8,070 nt of DNA, taken from NCBI GenBank assembly GCA_026990095.1, contig JALSIL010000576.1, positions 1 to 8,070 on the forward strand, given 5' to 3'. The notes below the pieces were generated by a model. The model was not told the origin of the DNA. It did no database searches and saw only the letters and a program-made list of their open reading frames with translations. Numbering within the stretch: position 1 is the first letter of the stretch; every line of letters starts with the position of its first letter. Below are positions 1 to 5,414 of this stretch, one piece after another. This DNA comes from Lysobacterales bacterium (lineage in GTDB: Bacteria; Pseudomonadota; Gammaproteobacteria; Xanthomonadales; Marinicellaceae). The position numbers and the translations under genes are program-made.

Positions 1-26
1 TTAATTCGCATAAAGAGTAGAATAAA

Positions 27-54
27 TTGACATATAAAGCTAAAAATGAATAAA
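27..54 (+). promoter_or_regulatory. Possible sigma-70-type promoter for the TonB-family gene
   Basis: A perfect TTGACA hexamer lies at 27-32. After a 16-base spacer comes AATAAA at 49-54, which matches four of six bases of the TATAAT consensus. This would give a leader of roughly 70 bases before the ATG at 131. The surroundings are very AT-rich, so -10-like hexamers arise by chance and only the -35 element is distinctive. The rest of 1-130 shows no open frame of note and no clear Shine-Dalgarno sequence before the ATG. Confidence 0.35.
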
Positions 55-130
55 AGTCACTGCGAATAGTGAAATAAAATAATAATTACTCAAAAAATTA
101 GTTTTAAATCCCCAAATAATGACTTGAATC

Positions 131-1057
131 ATGAAAATAAAAACAATAATAGCTGCATTGTTAGTATTCCAATTTGCTGTGCATGCACAAGAACCAAAGA
201 AAAAGCCCTCATGGAGTGACGCCATGCCTGAACGTAAGGATAACCCAGACATAAAGGTTGAAATTGAAAAAGAGGAAGACTTTGGGTTGGATAGAAGTTC
301 GCTTGGTTTTGATCGAGATGAGTTTTCTTCTCCCGAAGATAGTGCTCAAGACTCCACCTCTCAACAAATAACCAATAAGATTGAAATTCAAAAACAGTTA
401 GATAATGAACGCAAGAAGAATGCAGCTCAACTGGCAAAACTTAAAAAATTAGAAGCCGAGCGGTTAGCATCTGAAAAATTAGCAGCTAAAAAACGAGAAG
501 CCGAACGGTTAGCAGCAGAAAAGGAACGAGAATCTCAAAGGTTGGCTCGAATACAGCAAGAAGAACAAAAAAGACTTGCCGAGCAAAAACGAGAAACCGA
601 ACGGTTAGCAGCAGAAAAGTTAGCCGCAAAGGAACGAGAAGCTCAAAGGTTGGCTCGAATACAGCAAGAAGAGCAAGAACAAATTGCCGAGCAAAAACGT
701 GCAAAACAAAACAACCTTGAAAACAAAGCAACTGCGACAACTCCAATTGCCAAACAAGAACCACAAAAAAAGCAAGTCCCTACAGCACCCTATAAATGGA
801 AAAAAATAAAAAATGTGGCACCGGTTTACCCTCCAAGAGCAGCACGTAAAAAAACAGAGGGTTGGGTTGAGGTCGAAATTACCATTGACTCAATGGGTAA
901 AGTCACAGATGCAAGGGTTCTGAGGACGAAAAAGAACTCTCATGTTTTTAATAACAGTGCATTAAAAGCAGTGAAACAGTGGAGCTATGAACCACCAATA
1001 AATTTTGGAATAAAAACTGAATTAAAAAAAACGGTTCGGCTAGTATACAAGCTCTAA
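131..1057 (+). CDS. TonB-family periplasmic protein with charged coiled coil
   Basis: A 308-residue protein. Residues 1-19 look like a short Sec signal peptide: KIK, then a hydrophobic core of about 14 residues, then a VHA-QE cleavage site. That supports the ATG at 131, although no strong ribosome binding site precedes it. Residues 20-80 are acidic and low complexity. Residues about 82-195 form a highly charged heptad-like coiled coil rich in Ala, Glu, Lys, Arg and Gln, built from imperfect repeats of the ERLAAEK and QRLARIQQEEQ type, as in TolA or TonB spacers. After a Pro/Lys/Gln linker, residues 228-308 match the TonB C-terminal domain: VAPVYPPRA, EGWVEVEITID, then ALKAVKQWSYEP. In TonB systems this domain contacts outer-membrane receptors while an N-terminal inner-membrane helix is driven by ExbB/ExbD. 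Here the N-terminus looks cleavable and no ExbB/ExbD is in the window, so energy transduction is doubtful. The domain call is firm; the role is not known. The gene is separated from the next by 163 bases and may not be co-transcribed. Confidence 0.85.
   Translation: MKIKTIIAALLVFQFAVHAQEPKKKPSWSDAMPERKDNPDIKVEIEKEEDFGLDRSSLGFDRDEFSSPEDSAQDSTSQQITNKIEIQKQLDNERKKNAAQLAKLKKLEAERLASEKLAAKKREAERLAAEKERESQRLARIQQEEQKRLAEQKRETERLAAEKLAAKEREAQRLARIQQEEQEQIAEQKRAKQNNLENKATATTPIAKQEPQKKQVPTAPYKWKKIKNVAPVYPPRAARKKTEGWVEVEITIDSMGKVTDARVLRTKKNSHVFNNSALKAVKQWSYEPPINFGIKTELKKTVRLVYKL
494..700 (+). repeat. Imperfect direct repeats inside the coiled-coil coding region
   Basis: Two long in-frame near-copies occur. 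The first runs from about 494 to 591 and the second from about 590 to 699. The second contains a 12-base in-frame addition (620-631, adding four residues of the LAAK type), so the offset shifts from 96 to 108 bases. Shared blocks include CGAACGGTTAGCAGCAGAAA and AGGTTGGCTCGAATACAGCA. A shorter, more diverged relative lies at about 452-495. Identity is at the DNA level as well as the protein level, which points to fairly recent internal duplication. Confidence 0.85.
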
Positions 1058-1220
1058 AGTTGATTAATTATAAGCGTTGAGAAGGAATTAAATTTCAAAC
1101 GCCGAAATCCTCTCATTGTGATTTCACTATCGGGTTTTGGAGTTAAGAAAAATTGGACAAGCTCCTAGTGTCTATGCTCATGTCTATGCTAAAATTGCAT
1201 TTTATCAATCTTTGTATAAA
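1058..1220. other. Intergenic gap, no clear terminator
   Basis: This 163-base stretch lies between the TonB-family stop and the chosen hydrolase start. GCGTTGA (1074-1080) and TCAAACGC (1095-1102) could form a weak stem with one bulged base, but no T-run follows, so it is not a convincing intrinsic terminator. From 1137 the hydrolase frame is open behind a TTG codon, but these 28 codons lie outside the family fold. I saw no convincing promoter, so read-through from the upstream gene or an atypical promoter both remain possible. Confidence 0.5.
1169..1192 (+). repeat. 12-base tandem duplication upstream of the hydrolase
   Basis: TGTCTATGCTCA is followed directly by TGTCTATGCTAA, so 11 of 12 bases match. 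If the upstream TTG at 1137 were the true start, the repeat would encode a VYAHVYAK peptide. If translation starts at 1221, it lies in the 5' leader. Two copies this short could be chance or slippage; no function is evident. Confidence 0.6.
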
Positions 1221-2189
1221 ATGAGATATTACGCCGCCACAATTCAAACCGATTTTCCCGCACCTCAATCTCGAAGCGAAATAGCAAATCGTTGTGAGGC
1301 GATGTGCACATTAATTGAACAAACCGTGATAGGGTATGAACCGTTTTTTGATGTCAGACTTTTTGTGTTGCCAGAATTTGGGCATCAAGTTCCTATCTAT
1401 CAGACAGCCAAAGAGCTTCACGATAAATTGGCAGTAGAATTACCTAATAATTACACAGAAAAATACCGTAAATTATGCCAAAAATACGGTATTTATATTC
1501 AAACAGCCAGTTTTTTAGAAAAGGATAAGCAATACCCTGGCCATGTATTTAATACGACAATGCTTATTGGTCCAGGCGGGATATTGTCAAAATACCGTAA
1601 AGTAAATACGTGGATTCCTTGGGAAGTTCACACTTCTCCTGCTGATTTGCCGAATTACCATGAACCCTTGTTTCCAGTTACAGATACTGAAATTGGAAAG
1701 CTGGGTGTGGCTATCTGTTATGACTGGTTATTTCCTGAGTGCATACGTGAAATTGCTTTTGCAGGAGCCGAGGTTATTAACCGCGTTTCTGCTTATATGG
1801 ATCCATGGGGAAACACTGCCCCGATGGAATGGTGGTCATTAGTCAATCGCACACGAGCATTAGAAAACACAGTTTATGTCGTGGCAGCAAATCAAGGAGC
1901 CAGTATGCAACACTATCCTCCTTTTTCATGGCCAGGAGGTTCTATGATTGTTGATTTTGACGGGAGAATTTTGGCAAGTGCTGGTGAGAGTTCAGGGGAG
2001 AAAGTGGTTGTTGCTCCGATTGATATTGCAGCAATCAGATTAGAAAAAAAACGCCGGCAAGGTCATGATACTATTGCTCACTACCGACAACAAGCTTACG
2101 GTTATCATAACAACATCAAATTAGATAGTGAATCTACAATACCAACAATCGAAACCTTAAACGATAGAATAAAATATGCAAAAAAGTAA
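1221..2189 (+). CDS. Carbon-nitrogen hydrolase, nitrilase superfamily (amidase-like)
   Basis: A 322-residue protein predicted to hydrolyse a carbon-nitrogen bond in an amide or nitrile through a cysteine thioester. The Glu-Lys-Cys triad is visible as E52 (LPEFG), K127 (KYRKVN) and C166 (AICYDWLFPE). E135 lies eight residues after the lysine in a WEVH context. Formamidases and aliphatic amidases have a second active-site glutamate at that spacing, which favours an amidase over a nitrilase, but the substrate cannot be named. Residues 230-255 carry the usual NRTRALENTVYVVAANQG core. There is no signal peptide or membrane segment, so it should be cytoplasmic. I chose the ATG at 1221 because the first beta strand of the fold (YYAATIQTD) begins there. 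A TTG at 1137 would add 28 residues with no family counterpart. Neither start has a good Shine-Dalgarno sequence. The 3' end overlaps the next gene by 14 bases, suggesting co-transcription and translational coupling. Confidence 0.87.
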   Translation: MRYYAATIQTDFPAPQSRSEIANRCEAMCTLIEQTVIGYEPFFDVRLFVLPEFGHQVPIYQTAKELHDKLAVELPNNYTEKYRKLCQKYGIYIQTASFLEKDKQYPGHVFNTTMLIGPGGILSKYRKVNTWIPWEVHTSPADLPNYHEPLFPVTDTEIGKLGVAICYDWLFPECIREIAFAGAEVINRVSAYMDPWGNTAPMEWWSLVNRTRALENTVYVVAANQGASMQHYPPFSWPGGSMIVDFDGRILASAGESSGEKVVVAPIDIAAIRLEKKRRQGHDTIAHYRQQAYGYHNNIKLDSESTIPTIETLNDRIKYAKK

Positions 2190-5100
2190 AAAAAATGTAT
2201 TTATTTTGCTATTAATCCTAGCAATAACAGCCTGCACTGAACAAGGTAATAACCACAACAATCTTGAAGTTAAAAGTGAAATTGATTCAGAATTGATTAG
2301 TTTAAACAACCAAGGCGTGGGAGAAATGGGTTCATTTGACTACGCTAAAGCCACCACTACTTTTGAAAAGCTTGTGCAAAGAGCTAAGGATTGGGATTTA
2401 GCCAAACAAAATTTATCCATAGCCTTGTTAAATCGTCAAAAACCAGGTGATGAAGACAAAGCTTTGCAGTTAGCAATTAATTTATCAGCACTTGATCAAT
2501 CAAATCTTGTGGCAAATTACATTATTGGTATTTTAAAATTCAATCAAGGTTTATGTGATGAAGCCTTACCTCGTTTCGAAAAAGTCATAGCACATGATGA
2601 TAAAGATGCCTACGCTCTGTATTTTGCTGGGCAATGCAATATACAAAATGGCAAAGTCAAAGCAGCATTGGATTTATATCAACAAGCAATTAAAGCCGAT
2701 AATTATTTGCGAAGTGCTTATTACGGTGCTTTTATGGCAGCTCAACGGCTTGAGAAGCCAATGATTGCTAAAGAAATGTTGGCAGCTTACCAAAAATTAG
2801 CAAGTAACCCAAAAGCACGTTTAGCCGAAATTAAATACACTCGCATGGGTCCAAAGGCAAGGGCTATGGCTTTTTCGAATGAAACCGAAGAAAAGAAATA
2901 TTCGATGCACGTTGCTGCTCCCTATTTTGCGGTGCCTCGAGTTCTTACTTTTCAAAACATTGATGCCTTTGGATTGGTTAGTTTGTCGCAGACACAAAAC
3001 CCACAACTCTATACGGTTTTTGACAATGCATTGCATTTGTATGATAATTTCTTGAATAAAGCGGTTGAACAAGAGGCTTTAAGCATTGAACTTACGGATG
3101 GCATCCATCAGTTTGCTTGGGGTGATATCAACAACGATAATAAAATAGATGTTTATATTACTGGTGAATCGGATCAATTGTACTTGCAACAAGAGGGAAA
3201 ATTTAAGGCGGTTGATATGAAATTGTTTGGTTTAGGAGGATTGAGTTCAAAAGCCATTCGGTTAACTGATGCAGACCATGACGGAGATTTGGATGTTTTG
3301 CTGTTATCACAACAAGGAAAGTTTGAATTATGGAATAATAACCTTAATGACAGCTTTTCTGCCTTGTCAAAAAAGACCCTTCTTGCTCATGAAGCGGGAT
3401 ACAAAAGGATGTTTGTGCAAGATATAGACGGCGATAGAGATGCCGATATTATTTTACAAAGCGATGATAAGATTGTGACTTTACTCAATAATCGCATGTG
3501 GGATTATGAAGTCATTTATAGTTCAAAAATAACACCACAAATAGAATCAATTACTTTTGCCGACAATAACACTAATGGCGTGCCTGAAATCAGCATATTA
3601 GCGAAGAATGGCAATTTAACACAATTAGAGTTCGATTCACAACTTAAGGATTATTCTAAATTAAATAGCCTGAATAACATGAAATCAAACAAGCTCTTAC
3701 AAATTGATGTGAATGGCAGTGGTAAAAAAGAATATTTATTAAGCAGTAACCAAGGCATTAAAATTGTTGATGCAGAGGGTAAGGTTCTGGAACAAATAAT
3801 GCTCAATGGAGTTGCTGGTATTAAAGTGTTAAATACGGTGAATGGACCTGAGTTATTAGTGTTGCAAAACAAAAAGCTGGTTCATATTCCTGCCAGTAAA
3901 AATAGGTTGCCTTATTTATTAGTAAACTTATCAGGAAAGGAGGATGATGCCAATTCTGTGCGCTCAAATTATTCAGGAATTGGAACACAAGTGACATTAC
4001 GAAACCAAAATTTTTATGCCATTGGCAATAGTTATCACAATTTAACGGGCGTTGACCAAGATTATCAAGCCATAAATATCGCTGCAGGTATTGATAAAAC
4101 AATTGATTATATCGATTTGGAGTGGTCGGATGGTGTTTATCAAACGGAATTAGGCTTAGAAACTTCAAAATACTATAAAATTACAGAAACTCAAAGACAA
4201 TTGTCAAGTTGCCCAGTAATCTTTGCATGGAACAATGGCAAATATGAATTTATTAGTGATGTTTTGGGTGTTGGAGGCATCGGCTTTGCTATTGGACGAC
4301 ACGAGTATGGAATCCCAAGGCCGTGGGAAAATTATTTGCTAACGAATGAACAACTGTCCTCAAAAGATGGTGTCTTTAACTTGCAATTTACTGAGCCAAT
4401 GGAAGAATCGGCGTATTTAGATGAATTTCAAATAGAGGTTATTGATGTTCCCGACGCTTATAATGTGTTACTTGATGAACGCATGGGAATTTCATTGCCA
4501 AAGGTGACAGGTGATTTGATTTTATACAAAAACAAAATTAAACCATTTCGTGTAACAAACCGGAGTGGCACTGATGTCACGGATGCCGCAACAACTACGG
4601 ATAAAAGGGCAATTGAAATTGAAAACAAGGACTCACGATTTTTAGGTTTGGTGGACGAACAAATTATTACAATGGAATTTAATCAAGACTTGTTTGGTCA
4701 ATACCAGTTTATAATGAATGGTTGGGTAGAATATGGCTACTCTCAAACTATGTTTGCTGCCTGGCAAGCAGGAAAAATTGCCCAAGCACCAACTTTGGAA
4801 TATTTTGCCAATGGTCAATGGACTGTTTTGTTAAAAGAATTTGGTTATCCTGCAGGTATGCCTAGGGCTGCTTCAGTTGCCATCAATATTCCAATAAATA
4901 CCAGAAAACTGCGCATAAGAACCAATATGGAAGTGTATTTTGATGAGTTATCCTTAGTTATTCCTCATGCGGTTGACTCTGTAATAAAACACCAACTAAC
5001 TCTACAAAGTGCGACCCTTAAAGTATACGGTTTCCCACAAAGGACAAACAATGCACAAAGAGTTCCAAGCTACAACGTGAACCGTCTTAAACCGTTTTGG

Positions 5101-5412
5101 GATACGCGTTATATGGAAGGGAGTTATACGCAATTGGGAGAGATAAAACCTTTGCTTACTCAAGCCGATAATGCGTTAGCAATAATAGCTGCTGGTGAGT
5201 CAATTAAATTTACCTTTATTGATGACTTACCTGCGTTAAAAAATGGTTTTTCACGTTTTTACCTGTTAAAATTTGTTGGTTGGGCAAAGGACATGGATAT
5301 ATTGACCCTTAATGGGGAGACTTTAACTCCTATTCCTAAAAATGGAAAAATTTCAAAGCAAGCACAGTTCTTAAACCGTAAATTTAACAACAGATTTAAG
5401 GCTGGGAAGTAA
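2176..5412 (+). CDS. TPR / FG-GAP (VCBS) / ASPIC-UnbV envelope lipoprotein, CRTAC1-like
   Basis: A 1078-residue protein. Residues 1-20 are a lipoprotein signal peptide with lipobox ITAC and lipidated C20; Thr follows, with no Asp at +2, so outer-membrane sorting is expected. Residues about 43-207 hold some four or five TPR units, for example around 112-140 and 144-174. Residues about 310-530 form a beta-propeller-like FG-GAP/VCBS region. Three intact calcium-type loops are present, DINNDNKID (317), DADHDGDLD (365) and DIDGDRDAD (416), and two degenerate ones near 463 and 511. Residues about 600-670 match ASPIC/UnbV (GIGTQVTLR, IDLEWSDGVYQT). The remainder contains blocks I recall from the large TPR/FG-GAP/ASPIC family: FISDVLGVGGIGF (692), RPWENYLL (715), LRIRTNMEVYFDEL (912) and a GWAKDMD stretch (1035). 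It appears complete to the C-terminus. No enzymatic residues are evident, so a scaffold or ligand-binding role is likely. The start overlaps the hydrolase gene and lacks a clear ribosome binding site, so translation is probably coupled. The next gene begins two bases after its stop. Confidence 0.88.
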   Translation: MQKSKKNVFILLLILAITACTEQGNNHNNLEVKSEIDSELISLNNQGVGEMGSFDYAKATTTFEKLVQRAKDWDLAKQNLSIALLNRQKPGDEDKALQLAINLSALDQSNLVANYIIGILKFNQGLCDEALPRFEKVIAHDDKDAYALYFAGQCNIQNGKVKAALDLYQQAIKADNYLRSAYYGAFMAAQRLEKPMIAKEMLAAYQKLASNPKARLAEIKYTRMGPKARAMAFSNETEEKKYSMHVAAPYFAVPRVLTFQNIDAFGLVSLSQTQNPQLYTVFDNALHLYDNFLNKAVEQEALSIELTDGIHQFAWGDINNDNKIDVYITGESDQLYLQQEGKFKAVDMKLFGLGGLSSKAIRLTDADHDGDLDVLLLSQQGKFELWNNNLNDSFSALSKKTLLAHEAGYKRMFVQDIDGDRDADIILQSDDKIVTLLNNRMWDYEVIYSSKITPQIESITFADNNTNGVPEISILAKNGNLTQLEFDSQLKDYSKLNSLNNMKSNKLLQIDVNGSGKKEYLLSSNQGIKIVDAEGKVLEQIMLNGVAGIKVLNTVNGPELLVLQNKKLVHIPASKNRLPYLLVNLSGKEDDANSVRSNYSGIGTQVTLRNQNFYAIGNSYHNLTGVDQDYQAINIAAGIDKTIDYIDLEWSDGVYQTELGLETSKYYKITETQRQLSSCPVIFAWNNGKYEFISDVLGVGGIGFAIGRHEYGIPRPWENYLLTNEQLSSKDGVFNLQFTEPMEESAYLDEFQIEVIDVPDAYNVLLDERMGISLPKVTGDLILYKNKIKPFRVTNRSGTDVTDAATTTDKRAIEIENKDSRFLGLVDEQIITMEFNQDLFGQYQFIMNGWVEYGYSQTMFAAWQAGKIAQAPTLEYFANGQWTVLLKEFGYPAGMPRAASVAINIPINTRKLRIRTNMEVYFDELSLVIPHAVDSVIKHQLTLQSATLKVYGFPQRTNNAQRVPSYNVNRLKPFWDTRYMEGSYTQLGEIKPLLTQADNALAIIAAGESIKFTFIDDLPALKNGFSRFYLLKFVGWAKDMDILTLNGETLTPIPKNGKISKQAQFLNRKFNNRFKAGK
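5404..5409 (+). promoter_or_regulatory. Likely ribosome binding site for the cytochrome gene
   Basis: GGGAAG lies five bases before the ATG at 5415, inside the last codons of the lipoprotein gene. It is a partial match to the Shine-Dalgarno consensus but is the best-placed purine run before any start in this window. It supports the ATG at 5415, which also gives a sensible positively charged cytoplasmic N-terminus. Confidence 0.35.
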
Positions 5413-5414
5413 TT

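Noticed and set aside
1..30. Tail of an upstream coding gene at the left edge
   Set aside because: All three + frames hit stops within the first 30 bases. Too little sequence is present to tell a gene end from non-coding DNA.
486..764. Leucine/valine/phenylalanine-rich open frame on the minus strand
   Set aside because: It is the antisense shadow of the Glu/Lys/Ala-rich coiled-coil repeat, which leaves long stop-free frames. It has no family resemblance and lies wholly inside a well-supported gene.
1074..1102. Inverted repeat after the TonB-family gene as an intrinsic terminator
   Set aside because: The stem is short with a bulge, the loop is long and AT-rich, and no T-run follows.
1660..1842. 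60-codon open frame on the + strand inside the hydrolase gene
   Set aside because: It is out of frame with the catalytic core encoded there, and its translation shows no recognisable domain.
3821..4168. 115-codon minus-strand frame under the lipoprotein gene
   Set aside because: It sits opposite a conserved ASPIC/UnbV-coding stretch, and its translation shows no domain or plausible start context.
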